Positions 7,361 to 15,917 are shown, counted from the first letter of the stretch. The stretch: DNA of 39,762 nt from Nonomuraea solani (GCF_900108335.1 NZ_FNVT01000045.1:1-39762); one strand, 5' to 3'. A program made the numbers and translations. Notes: generated by a model not told the origin, from the sequence alone.

Positions 7361-7915
7361 ATGGCAACCGAACCGGTCATGCACACCCCGGCGGCGATGA
7401 AGGCCCTCGCCAGTCCGCTGCGGCGCGAGATCCTCAGGCACCTCGCCAACCACGGACCGGCCACCTCGACCACGCTGGCCAAGGCCATGGGCCAGAACAC
7501 CGGGACCACCAGCTACCACCTGCGGATGTTGTCCGACACCGGTTTCGTGACCGAGCTACACGACCGTGCCAAAGGGCGGGAACGCTGGTGGGACATCGTC
7601 AAGGCCGACCGCCGGATGCCCGCCCGCGAAGAGCTGACCGACGCCGAACAGGACCTCGCCGAACGGCTGGGCGACTCCAGGCTCGCCGAGGACCTGCGGA
7701 TGTTGTCCGCCTTCGCCCACGACCGGAACGAGGACGGCGACTGGCAGCAGGGCTCGCGCGCCGGCACCTTCATGACCAAGGCCCAGCTCATGGAGTTCCA
7801 CGAGGAATATCTCAAGCTGGTGCGCCGCTTCGGCGCCGACCGCGACCACGCCCCCGAGGGCGCCCGGATGGTGCTGCTGCGCTGGATCGGTTTCCCCGAC
7901 CCCCGCGGCTCCTGA
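7361..7915 (+). CDS. ArsR/HTH_20-type winged-helix regulator
   Basis: The 184-residue protein begins with a winged helix of the ArsR-like HTH_20 kind: HTPAAMKALASPLRREIL, LAKAMGQNTGTTSYHLRML as the recognition segment, and the wing GRERWWDIV at about residues 72-80. The C-terminal half carries no metal-binding Cys motif, so a non-metal ligand is more likely. It has no clear ribosome site and follows an AT-rich region, so a leaderless transcript is possible. It is divergent from the duplicated membrane protein, with two dyads in the gap, which points to joint control and autoregulation. Six bases separate its end from the convergent XRE gene. Confidence 0.87.
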   Translation: MATEPVMHTPAAMKALASPLRREILRHLANHGPATSTTLAKAMGQNTGTTSYHLRMLSDTGFVTELHDRAKGRERWWDIVKADRRMPAREELTDAEQDLAERLGDSRLAEDLRMLSAFAHDRNEDGDWQQGSRAGTFMTKAQLMEFHEEYLKLVRRFGADRDHAPEGARMVLLRWIGFPDPRGS

Positions 7916-7921
7916 TCCGCG

Positions 7922-8761
7922 TCAAACGGTCGTCTGGAAGTCCTGGGTGCCGATGACCCGCAACAGGTCGAGCTTCTCGCGCGCGTCGGTGCCCTCGGTG
8001 GGGAAGAACGCCAGCACCTTGAGGTCCTCTTCTGGCGTGAGCAGCACTTCGCAGGTCAGGTGGAGCAGCCCGACCTCCGGGTGCACGAACCGCTTGTGGT
8101 CGAAACGGCGGATCGCGACCTCGTGCCGTTCCCACAGGTCGCGGAACTCCGCGCTGCGCCGCAGCAGCTCGTGGACCAGCTCGACGACGTCGTCCTCGCC
8201 GGCGCGGCGGGCGTACGTCGCTCGCAGGTCGCTGACGGCCGCGGCCGAGAGCCGGGGCCGGTCCTCCTCGGGGACCCGGGCGCGCGACGCCGGATCGGTG
8301 AACCACCGCCACGTGAGCGGACGGCCGGCCTGGCGATCCCGACCGCCCAGCACGATGTCGGCGAGGGCGTTCTGCCACAGCACCTCGTGCAGGTCGGTGC
8401 AGATGCAGACCGGGACGTCGGTGAGCCGGTCGGCCAGGCTGATCAGCCCGGGGCGGATGTGCCGGCCGGCCCGGCGCGCCGGGGGCGCCAGTCCGGCCAG
8501 GTGGAAGAGGTGGTCGCGGGCGTCCAGGTCGCAGCGGAGCGCCCGCGCCAGAGCGGTCACGATCGGCTCGGACGGATGCGGGCCGCGGCACTGCTCCAGC
8601 CGGGCGTAGTAGTCGCTGGACATGCCGGCCAGGTGCGCCACCTCGTCGCGCCGCAGACCGGGGGTGCGCCGCCGCACGCCGTCGGGCAGGCCGACGTCGG
8701 ACGGGCGCAGCAGTTCCCGGCGACGGCGGAGAAAGTCGGCGAGCCCGGCGCGGTCGATCAT
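7922..8761 (-). CDS. XRE-family regulator with MmyB-like ligand domain
   Basis: The 279-residue protein has an N-terminal XRE helix-turn-helix (LADFLRRRRELL, RRTPGLRRDEVAHLAGMS, YYARLEQCRGPHPS). It is followed by the MmyB-like domain common in actinobacteria (DVPVCICTDLHEVLWQNALAD written in part; LTWRWFTDP; LLHLTCEVLLTPEED; VLAFFPTEGTDAREKLDLL). Members usually repress a divergent oxidoreductase gene. Here the divergent neighbour is an aldo-keto reductase and a perfect 10-bp inverted repeat lies between them. ATG 8761 matches the usual family start (IDRAGLADFLRRRRE) with a GGCGG just upstream. Confidence 0.9.
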   Translation of the reverse strand: MIDRAGLADFLRRRRELLRPSDVGLPDGVRRRTPGLRRDEVAHLAGMSSDYYARLEQCRGPHPSEPIVTALARALRCDLDARDHLFHLAGLAPPARRAGRHIRPGLISLADRLTDVPVCICTDLHEVLWQNALADIVLGGRDRQAGRPLTWRWFTDPASRARVPEEDRPRLSAAAVSDLRATYARRAGEDDVVELVHELLRRSAEFRDLWERHEVAIRRFDHKRFVHPEVGLLHLTCEVLLTPEEDLKVLAFFPTEGTDAREKLDLLRVIGTQDFQTTV

Positions 8762-8792
8762 GTCCGCCAGTTTATTGACCGGCCGCACCCCT

Positions 8793-8817
8793 ATCCAGGG
8801 ACCGGTCGTCCCTGGAT
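8793..8817. promoter_or_regulatory. Perfect 25-bp palindrome, putative XRE operator
   Basis: ATCCAGGGAC at 8793-8802 and GTCCCTGGAT at 8808-8817 are exact reverse complements around CGGTC. The site sits between the divergent XRE regulator and aldo-keto reductase genes, 31 bp before the first and 45 bp before the second, so it can control both. Confidence 0.7.
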
Positions 8818-8862
8818 GAGCCGGTCCTGGTGGCGGGCGCGCGGCGGTGCGCACAGTGGGGC

Positions 8863-9867
8863 ATGACAACGACAACGCGCCTCGGCGCCCGCCGCCTCGG
8901 CCGTACCGGTCCCCTCGTCTCCTCGCCCGGCCTGGGGTGCATGGGCCTGTCCGGCGCCTACGGCCGCTCGGACGACGACGAAGGCGTACGGGTCCTGCAC
9001 GCCTACCTGGACACCGGCGGCACCCTGCTGGACACCGGCGACCACTACGGCTCAGGACACAACGAATCGCTGATCCGGCGCGCGCTGGAAACACGGAACC
9101 GCGACGAGGTCGTGCTCTCCGTCAAGTTCGGCGCCATGCGCGGCCCCGACGGCCGGTTCGGCGGGGTCGACGCCCGCCCCGCCGCGGTGCGGAACTTCCT
9201 GACCTACTCGTTGCAGCGCCTCGGCACCGATCACGTCGACATCTACCGCCCGGCCCGGCTCGACCCGGCCGTGCCCATCGAGGACACCGTCGGCGCGATC
9301 GCCGAGCTGGTCGAGCAGGGCCACGTACGGCACATCGGCCTCAGCGAGGTCGGCGCGGAGACGATCCGCCGCGCCGCGTCCATCGCCCCGATCTGCGACG
9401 TACAGCTTGAGTATTCGCTGTTCAGCCGCGACATCGAGGACGAGATCCTGCCCGTGTGCCGCGAGCTCGGCATCGGCGTCACCGCCTACGGCGTCCTGTC
9501 CCGCGGCCTGATCGGCGGCAGCGGGACCACCGAGGGCGTCCGGGCGATGTCACCGCGCTTCCAGGGCGCCAACCGCGAGCACAACGACGCCCTCGCCGCC
9601 CGGCTGACGGAACTGGCCGCGGCGAAGGACGCCTCCGTCGCGCAATTGGCGATCGCCTGGGTCGCGGCGCGGGGCGAGGACATCGTGCCGGTCGTCGGCT
9701 CGCGGCGCCCCGGCCAGGTCGCCACGCTGGCCGGCAGCGTCCACGTCTCGTTCAGCGCAGCGGAGCTCGCGCACATCGAACAGCTCATCCCACGGGGCTC
9801 GGCCCAGGGCGACCGCTACCCCAGCCACTTGATGGCCGACCTGGACAGCGAGCGCGGACGCCGCTGA
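8863..9867 (+). CDS. Aldo/keto reductase
   Basis: The 334-residue product is an NADPH-dependent aldo/keto reductase barrel. Visible tetrad residues are Asp and Tyr in LLDTGDHYGSGHNE and Lys in VLSVKFG. The usual catalytic His (Y-x-x-H-R-x-D) is replaced, since the segment reads IYRPARLDP; this variant occurs in one large bacterial subfamily, so it is probably natural rather than damage. The cofactor end is IVPVVGSRRPGQV. ATG 8863 follows GTGGGGC. It is divergent from the XRE regulator and convergent with a P450 whose stop is two bases away. The substrate is unknown. Confidence 0.92.
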   Translation: MTTTTRLGARRLGRTGPLVSSPGLGCMGLSGAYGRSDDDEGVRVLHAYLDTGGTLLDTGDHYGSGHNESLIRRALETRNRDEVVLSVKFGAMRGPDGRFGGVDARPAAVRNFLTYSLQRLGTDHVDIYRPARLDPAVPIEDTVGAIAELVEQGHVRHIGLSEVGAETIRRAASIAPICDVQLEYSLFSRDIEDEILPVCRELGIGVTAYGVLSRGLIGGSGTTEGVRAMSPRFQGANREHNDALAARLTELAAAKDASVAQLAIAWVAARGEDIVPVVGSRRPGQVATLAGSVHVSFSAAELAHIEQLIPRGSAQGDRYPSHLMADLDSERGRR

Positions 9868-9868
9868 C

Positions 9869-11254
9869 TCACCGGGCGCGGACGAGTCCCCGCAGGAAGC
9901 TCCACAGCGGGGAACGCGACTGCGGCGCCGCCGCCTCGTCCGGCGACGACGGCCGCGCCACCGGCGCCTCGGCCTCCCTGGAGACGGGGACGCGGGTGTC
10001 CGCGAGCTGGTACTGGACCGGCAGCGACCGCAGCGCGCGCATGAAGGGAGAGGGCCGCCAGGGCAGCTGGTCCGGCGGCAGCGCCGGCTTCAGCCGCGTG
10101 CACCGGGCGAACAGCCGCTGGACGGCGATCGTGGTGATCTGGGTCGCCAGCCGGTGGCCCAGGCACTGATGCGGCCCGGCTCCCCAGGCGAGGTGTGCCC
10201 GCGTGCTGCGGATGGCGTGCTGGTCGAGCGCCCCCGAGAATCGCGGGTCGGCGTGGGCGGCGGCGACGGAGAGCATCACCGGGTCGCCGGCCGCGATCGT
10301 GTAGTTGCCCAGCTTCACGTCCGTCAGCGGGAAGCGGAAAGTCAGGTTGGCCATCGGCGGGTTGAGCAGGGCGACGCGGTTGACCGTCTCGTCGATCGCG
10401 CCGACGGACAGGCTCTCTCGCACGACGGGGTTGGAGACGACCTCGACGACCACGTTGCAGACCAGGCTGGCGGTGAAGTCCAGCAGGCCGGGCAGCATGA
10501 GCAGCTCGCGGGCCAGCTCGTCCAGCGTGAGGTCGGGGTCGGCCTCGATCATGTACGAGGTCAGGTCCTCGCCGGGACGTCGCTTCTTGGCGGCCGCGAG
10601 TTCGGTCATGGCGTCGTACAGGCGCTGGAAGGCCGCGGCCGCGTCGGGACCGGCGTCGACCATCCGCCAGATGTCCATCACGACCTCCTCACCGCGGGCC
10701 GCGCTGAAACCGAGGAGGCGGTTGGCGACCATCAGCGGCAGCGGCCTGGCGTACTGGGCCGCCAGGTCCGCCCATCCCGTGGGGCCGCCTTCGGACAGGA
10801 CGCCGATGAGGTCATCGGCGTACTGCCTGATGGCCTGGTCGAGTAGCTGGGCCTGCGGGTGGGAGTGCTCCTGGTACGGCGCGAGCGCCTTCGTCCACGC
10901 CGCCCGCAACCTGTTCTGGTTGGCGCCTTCCGCGAACGCCGAGCTGTTGACCTGGAACACCGGGAGCAGGGGCCACTCCGCCGGGACACGATCCTCGGCA
11001 TAGGCCCGCCATCTGTCCACGTTCTTGCTCCAGACGGCGCCCTTGTTCTGCAGGACGTGGAGCACCTCCTCGTAGCCGAGGACGAACCAGACGGGGACGC
11101 CCAGCAGATCGACCGGGGCGACCGGGCCGTACCGCGCGCGCAGACGTTCGTGGACAAGGCCGGGGTTGGTGTCGTAGTCCCTGCTGAGCAGCGGTTCGAT
11201 GGACATCGATGCCATGGTTTCAGCCGACTGCAGGGGCCACGGGCCGTTGGTCAC
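9869..11254 (-). CDS. Divergent cytochrome P450 lacking the ExxR arginine
   Basis: The 461-residue protein has the P450 heme loop LAWGAGPHQCLGHRLA (Cys364, Trp in place of the usual Phe) and the AAGDPVMLSVAAAHADP segment. Two hallmark motifs are altered. The K-helix reads DETVNR (288-293), so Asn292 occupies the usual Arg position of ExxR, and the I-helix region PGLLDFTAS (255-263) lacks the AGxET pattern. Some Streptomyces P450s (CYP157) also lack ExxR, so folding is still possible. A tail of about 45 residues after YQLADTRVPV is longer than usual and Pro/Ser/Ala rich. The start is the GTG at 11254; an ATG at codon 14 is an alternative. It may hydroxylate an unknown substrate or bind heme without turnover. 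Confidence 0.85.
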   Translation of the reverse strand: MTNGPWPLQSAETMASMSIEPLLSRDYDTNPGLVHERLRARYGPVAPVDLLGVPVWFVLGYEEVLHVLQNKGAVWSKNVDRWRAYAEDRVPAEWPLLPVFQVNSSAFAEGANQNRLRAAWTKALAPYQEHSHPQAQLLDQAIRQYADDLIGVLSEGGPTGWADLAAQYARPLPLMVANRLLGFSAARGEEVVMDIWRMVDAGPDAAAAFQRLYDAMTELAAAKKRRPGEDLTSYMIEADPDLTLDELARELLMLPGLLDFTASLVCNVVVEVVSNPVVRESLSVGAIDETVNRVALLNPPMANLTFRFPLTDVKLGNYTIAAGDPVMLSVAAAHADPRFSGALDQHAIRSTRAHLAWGAGPHQCLGHRLATQITTIAVQRLFARCTRLKPALPPDQLPWRPSPFMRALRSLPVQYQLADTRVPVSREAEAPVARPSSPDEAAAPQSRSPLWSFLRGLVRAR

Positions 11255-11363
11255 GGTGATGAGCTGCCTCTCTTTGATCGCCGTTCGTGCTCTAGGCGCT
11301 ACCGGCCGAAATCACTCAAGAGTTCTGTAGCATCACCTATACCGTCTGTTATGGCAAGTGCCG

Positions 11364-12167
11364 TCATTCACCGCCGAGATAGTTCTTGATCCCGTCCGCC
11401 AGCGCGCCGGCGATGCGCTTGCGGAAGGCGGCGCTGGACAGCTTGGCCGCGTCGCCCGCGTTGCGCATGTTGCCGCACTGGATGAACACGACGGGCCGCT
11501 TCGACAGGTTGAGCCCGCCCAGGTCGGTACGGGACCGCAGGCCGTCCTTGCCCCGGTAGTTCGCGTACGGCATGCCGGTGCCCTTCCGGTACGCGTCGCG
11601 GATCGCCAGCCCGAGCCGGCGGGACGGCTCGATGATCCCGTCGTTGTGCCCGGGGACCAGCCCCGGGAGGACCACGTGGAACCCGTGCCCGCCCGGCCTG
11701 CCGCTGTCGCCGTGGATGGACACCACCGCGTCCGCCCTGGCCTCGTTCCCGATCGCGGCCCGCTCGGTGACGCAGGGGCCGAAACCCTCGTCGTCGGGCC
11801 GGGTGAGCACGACCTTGGCGCCCAGCTCCTCCAGGAGCGGCTTCAGGTCCTGGGCGACGCTCCAGGCGAGGGCGTTCTCCTGGTAGCCGTCTTCGGTCTC
11901 GAAGCCGACGGCGTTGCAGGCCTTGCTCTTGGTGATGATGTCGACCTGGCGGTTGATGTCGAAGGGATGTGAGGCGTTCCCACCGTTGTGCCCGGGATCG
12001 AGCACCACGACCTTGCCCCCTAAAGGCCCCTGGCCGGAGGACGGTGGCGCCGGTAAGGAGGTCGATGGCGCCAGTGGAACCGTCTTGTCCGGCGCGGCAG
12101 CACCGCACCCACTGATCAACGCGGCCAATGTGCTGAGAACCACGAACCCAGGTCGATCAACGCGCAT
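11364..12167 (-). CDS. Lipoprotein N-acetylmuramoyl-L-alanine amidase (Amidase_3)
   Basis: The 267-residue protein starts with a lipoprotein signal (FVVLSTLAALISGC, lipidated Cys21) and a Pro/Ser linker. An Amidase_3 domain follows, of the mycobacterial Rv3717/CwlM-like peptidoglycan amidase type. Zinc ligands are visible as His60 (LDPGHNGG), Glu97 (YQENALAW) and His152 (VSIHGDSG). The segment that normally supplies the catalytic Glu reads VVFIQCGNMRN, with Gln230 at that place, so activity is in doubt. ATG 12167 is chosen because it puts the signal peptide at the N terminus; an upstream in-frame ATG at 12230 would bury it. It would act on cell-wall stem peptides outside the membrane. It is divergent from the second P450 gene. 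Confidence 0.88.
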   Translation of the reverse strand: MRVDRPGFVVLSTLAALISGCGAAAPDKTVPLAPSTSLPAPPSSGQGPLGGKVVVLDPGHNGGNASHPFDINRQVDIITKSKACNAVGFETEDGYQENALAWSVAQDLKPLLEELGAKVVLTRPDDEGFGPCVTERAAIGNEARADAVVSIHGDSGRPGGHGFHVVLPGLVPGHNDGIIEPSRRLGLAIRDAYRKGTGMPYANYRGKDGLRSRTDLGGLNLSKRPVVFIQCGNMRNAGDAAKLSSAAFRKRIAGALADGIKNYLGGE

Positions 12168-12306
12168 GGTCAGACCGTATCGGGCGAGGGCCCCGTGAAA
12201 CCTGGAAATCACACAGGGCTCATGTTTCATGGAGACCGCTTACCGATCTTCGCTAGGGTCGTACGGCGGACACCGACCCCCCTCGGAAGGAGCGCCAGAG
12301 CGCGTC

Positions 12307-13521
12307 ATGAACAGGCAGCCAACGGCGAAGCCCAAGATCCACGACATCGGGGCCATGTCCGCCGATTTCAACCGAAATCCCTATCCGGTCTACGCCATGC
12401 TCCGCGAGGAGGGCCCGGTGCACCGGGTTCGCCTGCCCGACGGCCAGGAGCTCTGGCTCGTCGTCGGCTTCGACGAGGCCCGCGCCATGCTCGCGGACCA
12501 GCGGCTCTCGAAGGACCTCGCGCGGATCGGCGCCAGCTCCCTGGACCAGGAGTTGCTCGGCCCGCACCTGCTGGTCTCCGATCCGCCCCGGCACACGCGG
12601 CTGCGGCGCCTCGTGTCGCGCGAGTTCACCCCGCGCCGCGTGGAGTCCATGCGCGAACGCGTCCAGCGGGACGCCGACCGGCTGCTCGACGACATGCTGC
12701 GCTCCGACCGGGCGGACCTGATCGAGGACTACGCCTTCCCGCTGTCGATCGGCGTCATCTGCGAGCTCCTCGGCGTGCCGTCCATGGACCGGGTCTCCTT
12801 CCGTGCCTGGTCCAACGCGATCAACGCGCCCATCGGCTTCCAGCAGAAGCTGACGGCCTTCCAGGAGCTGGCCGAATACCTGGCCGGTCTCATCGAGAGC
12901 AAGCGCGAGGACCAGAGCGACGACCTGCTCAGCCAGCTCATCCGGACGACCGACGAGGACGGCGACCGGCTGTCCCAGGCGGAGCTGCGCTCCATGGCGT
13001 ACCTGCTGCTGTCGGCGGGGCACGAGACCACGGTCAACCTCATCGGCAACGGCGTGCACGCGCTGCTGCGCCATCCGGATCAGCTGAAGGCGCTGCGCGC
13101 CGACCTGGACGCGGTGGGCGGCGCGGTGGAGGAGATGCTGCGCTACGAGGGCCCCATCGAGTCGGCCACGTTCCGGTTCGCGCTGGAGCCGGTGGCCGTC
13201 GGCGACGCCGTCATTCCGGCCGGGGACGCGGTGCTGGTCGCCGTGGGCGCGGCGAACCGTGACGCGGGCAAGTTCGACTCCCCCGAAGAGTTCGACGTTC
13301 AGCGCGACCCGCAGGGGCACCTCGCCTTCGGGCACGGCATCCACTACTGCATCGGCGCGCCGCTGGCCCGCATGGAGGCGACGATCGCCATCCGCAGCCT
13401 GCTGGAGCGCTGCCCCGACCTCCGGCTCGACGCCGAGCCGGAGGAACTGGAGTGGCTTCCCGGCACGCTGCTGCGCGGCGTCCGCCGGCTGCCGATCCGC
13501 TGCTACCAGGCGAGTCCGTGA
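12307..13521 (+). CDS. Cytochrome P450, canonical CYP107-like
   Basis: The 404-residue product has all class I bacterial P450 hallmarks: I-helix SAGHETT (236-242), K-helix EEMLR (Glu276-Arg279), the ANRDAGKFDSPEEFD segment and the heme loop FGHGIHYCIGAPLAR with Cys348. It needs a ferredoxin and ferredoxin reductase, neither of which is encoded nearby. The overall pattern is closest to CYP107-type macrolide or steroid hydroxylases, but no substrate can be assigned. ATG 12307 is used; GGAAGGAG lies about 16 bases upstream, farther than usual. It stands 2.4 kb from the atypical P450, with the amidase gene between them. Confidence 0.93.
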   Translation: MNRQPTAKPKIHDIGAMSADFNRNPYPVYAMLREEGPVHRVRLPDGQELWLVVGFDEARAMLADQRLSKDLARIGASSLDQELLGPHLLVSDPPRHTRLRRLVSREFTPRRVESMRERVQRDADRLLDDMLRSDRADLIEDYAFPLSIGVICELLGVPSMDRVSFRAWSNAINAPIGFQQKLTAFQELAEYLAGLIESKREDQSDDLLSQLIRTTDEDGDRLSQAELRSMAYLLLSAGHETTVNLIGNGVHALLRHPDQLKALRADLDAVGGAVEEMLRYEGPIESATFRFALEPVAVGDAVIPAGDAVLVAVGAANRDAGKFDSPEEFDVQRDPQGHLAFGHGIHYCIGAPLARMEATIAIRSLLERCPDLRLDAEPEELEWLPGTLLRGVRRLPIRCYQASP

Positions 13522-13611
13522 ACGGAGACGTCGCCCCGCCAGACGACCTTCCGGCGGGACCCGTCCGCGAGGCCGACCGCCTTCCGGCCACCGAGATCAT
13601 GATCTCCGGCT

Positions 13612-14295
13612 TCAGGCCGGGCTCAGTGTGGCGGCCAGGCTCTGCTTGATGGTCCGGGTGACGTCGTCCGCGAGGATCTCGGGCAGGCCGTGCTCGATGC
13701 CGTACAGGATCTGGGCGGCGACGTCGGCGGGGTCGGCCTTCTCGGCGGTGACGGCGGCGACCATGTCGGTGTCCATGAACCCGACGTGCAGCGCCGAGAC
13801 GGTGATGCCGCGGGGCGCCAGCTCCTCGCGGACCGCGTTGGTCTGCGCCCAGGCGGCGGCCTTGGCCGACGCGTAGGCCCCCGAGCCGGCCGGGTGCAAC
13901 CAGGACAGCACGGACAGGACGTTGAGCACGGCGCCGCCGCCGTTGGCCTCGATCACCGGGGCGAAGGCCCGCGTCACGGCGAGCGGGCCGAAGAAGTTCG
14001 TCTCCATCTCCAGGCGTACCGCCTCCAGGTCACCGGCGACCAGAGCGGTGCCGGTGGCGATGCCGGCGTTGTTCACCAGCAGGGTCGTGTCCGGCGCGAT
14101 CTGGGCCGCGGCCCGGATCGACTCGTCGTCGGTCACGTCCAGGCGCACCGGGATGACGCCGGGCACGTCGACGCTCTCAGGGCGGCGCGCCGCCGCGTAC
14201 ACCTTCGCTCCGCGCTCCACGAGCTGGGCGGCCAGATGGCGCCCCAGCCCCCGGTTGGCGCCCGTGACGACCGCGACCGCTTCCTTCAGTTCCAT
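13612..14295 (-). CDS. Short-chain dehydrogenase/reductase
   Basis: The 227-residue protein is a classical SDR. The NAD(P) loop is VVTGANRGLGRHLA at residues 9-22, ARRPES suggests NADP preference, LLVNNAG is present, and the catalytic Ser and Tyr-x-x-x-Lys lie in NVLSVLSWLHPAGSGAYASA followed by K. The start ATG at 14295 has GGGAG six bases upstream. It is divergent from the TetR gene at 14381 with a 22-bp dyad between, so TetR control is likely. The reaction would be a reversible alcohol/ketone conversion; the substrate is unknown. Confidence 0.92.
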   Translation of the reverse strand: MELKEAVAVVTGANRGLGRHLAAQLVERGAKVYAAARRPESVDVPGVIPVRLDVTDDESIRAAAQIAPDTTLLVNNAGIATGTALVAGDLEAVRLEMETNFFGPLAVTRAFAPVIEANGGGAVLNVLSVLSWLHPAGSGAYASAKAAAWAQTNAVREELAPRGITVSALHVGFMDTDMVAAVTAEKADPADVAAQILYGIEHGLPEILADDVTRTIKQSLAATLSPA

Positions 14296-14309
14296 GTCCG
14301 CTCCCTCAG

Positions 14310-14331
14310 TTAGATTATGCTTACCATCTAA
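14310..14331. promoter_or_regulatory. 22-bp dyad, putative TetR operator
   Basis: TTAGAT at 14310-14315 and ATCTAA at 14326-14331 are exact inverted repeats ten bases apart, and flanking AGT/ACT extends the symmetry with one offset base. The site is 14 bp before the SDR start codon and 49 bp before the TetR start codon. Confidence 0.65.
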
Positions 14332-14380
14332 ACTGCAGACTAGGATAGAAGTCAACCGACATCCAAATGAGGGGGTGGCC

Positions 14381-14926
14381 ATGGGCCGCGTGTCGCGGGC
14401 GCAGGCGCAGGACAACCGCAGGCGCATCGTGGAGACCGCCTCCCGGCTGTTCCGCGAGCAGGGCACCCAGGTCAGTGTCGCCGACCTGATGAAGGCGGCC
14501 GGCCTGACCCATGGCGGTTTCTACAAGCAGTTCGCCTCCAAGGAGGCGCTCATCGACGAGGCCACCGCCTACGCCTTCGACGACCTCACCCAGCGCCACA
14601 CGGCCGCGCTCGAACGCGACGGCGCCCAGCGGGCGCTGATCGACGCCTACCTGTCCGTCGAGCACCGCGACAATCCCGCGGACGGCTGCCCCGTCGCCGC
14701 GCTCGCCGGGGACATGGCGCGCGAACCCGGCATCCCCGAGGCCCACCGCGTCTACGCCGAGGGCGTCGGCGACTTCGCCGGCCGGCTCGCCACCGACTAC
14801 GAGGTCGGTCTCGTCCGGCTGTGCACCATGCTCGGCGCGCTCCTGCTGGCCCGCGCCACCAAGGACTCCCCCGTGTCGGAGGAGATCCTCGCCGCGGCCC
14901 GCGCCGCCCTGGCCACGGAACCTTAG
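14381..14926 (+). CDS. TetR-family regulator
   Basis: The 181-residue protein has the TetR N-terminal domain (RIVETASRLFREQGTQVSV, DLMKAAGLTHGGFYKQFASK) and a C-terminal ligand domain with the DGCPVAALAGDMARE segment, which is seen in regulators close to AcrR/NemR-like repressors. It probably binds the dyad at 14310-14331 and represses both itself and the divergent SDR until an electrophile or other small ligand is sensed. The ATG at 14381 has a GAGGGGG upstream. Its stop overlaps the convergent aldo-keto reductase stop by four bases. Confidence 0.93.
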   Translation: MGRVSRAQAQDNRRRIVETASRLFREQGTQVSVADLMKAAGLTHGGFYKQFASKEALIDEATAYAFDDLTQRHTAALERDGAQRALIDAYLSVEHRDNPADGCPVAALAGDMAREPGIPEAHRVYAEGVGDFAGRLATDYEVGLVRLCTMLGALLLARATKDSPVSEEILAAARAALATEP

Positions 14927-15777
14927 GCGACGCCGTTGAGCCGGGCGAGCTGCTCATCGGTCAGCCGCAGTGCCGACGCCGCGACGTTCTGCTCCAGGTG
15001 ATCGATCGAGGACGTGCCGGGAATGGGGCAGATCACGCCGGAGCGGGCCAGCAGCCACGCCAGCGCGACCTGCGCGGGCGTCGACTCCGTGTCCGCCGCC
15101 ACCTCGGCGACGACACCCTCGGCGCGGGCCAGCTCGCCGTTCATGATGGGGAACCAGGCGACGTACGGAATGCGCTCCTTCTCACAGTGGCCGAGCACGT
15201 CCTCACCGGCGCGGTGCGCGAGGTTGAACAGGTTCTGCACGGCCGCGACCTCGATGATGGTCCGGGCGGCCTCGATCTGCTCGACGGTGACGGTCGACAG
15301 CCCGAAATGCGCGATCTTGCCCTCGTCCTGGAGTTCCTTCATGGCCCCGAGCTGGTCCTCGAACGGCACCAGCGGGTCGATCCGGTGCAGGTAGAACAGG
15401 CCGATGCGGTCGGCGTTCAGGCGGCGCAGGCTCGCCTCACACTGCTGGCGCAGGTAGGCGGGGCGCCCGACCGCCTCCCACTCCCGCCGCCGCACCTGAG
15501 CCTGGCCCGCCTTCGTCGCGATCAGCAACTCGTCCGGGTACGGGTACAGCGCCTCGCGCAGGATCTCCTCCGTCACGCCGAAGGCGTAGGAGTCGGCGGT
15601 GTCGATGTGGTCGACGCCGAGCTCGACGGCACGGCGGGCGACCCGGACGGCGTGACCCCGGTCCGCGGGCGGCCCCCAGATGTCCGCGTCGGACAGGCGC
15701 ATCGCGCCGAAGGACATGCGGTGCACCGTCCGGTCGCCGATCCGGACGGTGCCCGACTGTTCGATCTGCTGCCGCAC
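14923..15777 (-). CDS. Aldo/keto reductase (canonical tetrad)
   Basis: The 284-residue protein is an aldo/keto reductase with all four catalytic residues in place: Asp and Tyr in HIDTADSYAFG, Lys in LLIATKAG and His in LFYLHRIDP. The C-terminal NADPH site is CPIPGTSSIDHLEQN. I chose GTG 15777 because AGAGGAGAG precedes it at normal spacing; longer readings require a TTG. It is divergent from the AraC-type gene at 15918, which is probably its activator or repressor. It likely reduces aldehydes or ketones. Confidence 0.92.
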   Translation of the reverse strand: MRQQIEQSGTVRIGDRTVHRMSFGAMRLSDADIWGPPADRGHAVRVARRAVELGVDHIDTADSYAFGVTEEILREALYPYPDELLIATKAGQAQVRRREWEAVGRPAYLRQQCEASLRRLNADRIGLFYLHRIDPLVPFEDQLGAMKELQDEGKIAHFGLSTVTVEQIEAARTIIEVAAVQNLFNLAHRAGEDVLGHCEKERIPYVAWFPIMNGELARAEGVVAEVAADTESTPAQVALAWLLARSGVICPIPGTSSIDHLEQNVAASALRLTDEQLARLNGVA

Positions 15778-15917
15778 GTTCGCTCTCCTCTGCTCAGGGG
15801 CGATCAAGCCTTCCAGCGGCCGGCGGCGCCTGGATAGAACGTGCCCGTCACGCCGGGCGGCACCCGAATGACGCCGTGGTACAACCGCGGGCGGGCCGAG
15901 CCGTCTAGGGTGTTGCG

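Noticed and set aside
7922..8591. Alternative frames over the XRE regulator
   Set aside because: The XRE-MmyB frame has family motifs along its whole length; the others are Arg/Pro-rich shadows.
8863..9867. Loss of the catalytic His in the first aldo-keto reductase as a sign of decay
   Set aside because: The YRPARLD variant is, to my knowledge, common in one bacterial AKR subfamily, and the rest of the protein is intact.
12253..13344. Long open frame on the minus strand opposite the second P450
   Set aside because: It mirrors a canonical P450 frame and has the Gly/Arg/Val-rich composition expected from GC-rich antisense; no family motif is seen.
14923..14926. Four-base stop overlap between TetR and aldo-keto reductase genes
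   Set aside because: Convergent stop overlaps of this kind are ordinary in dense actinobacterial genomes.
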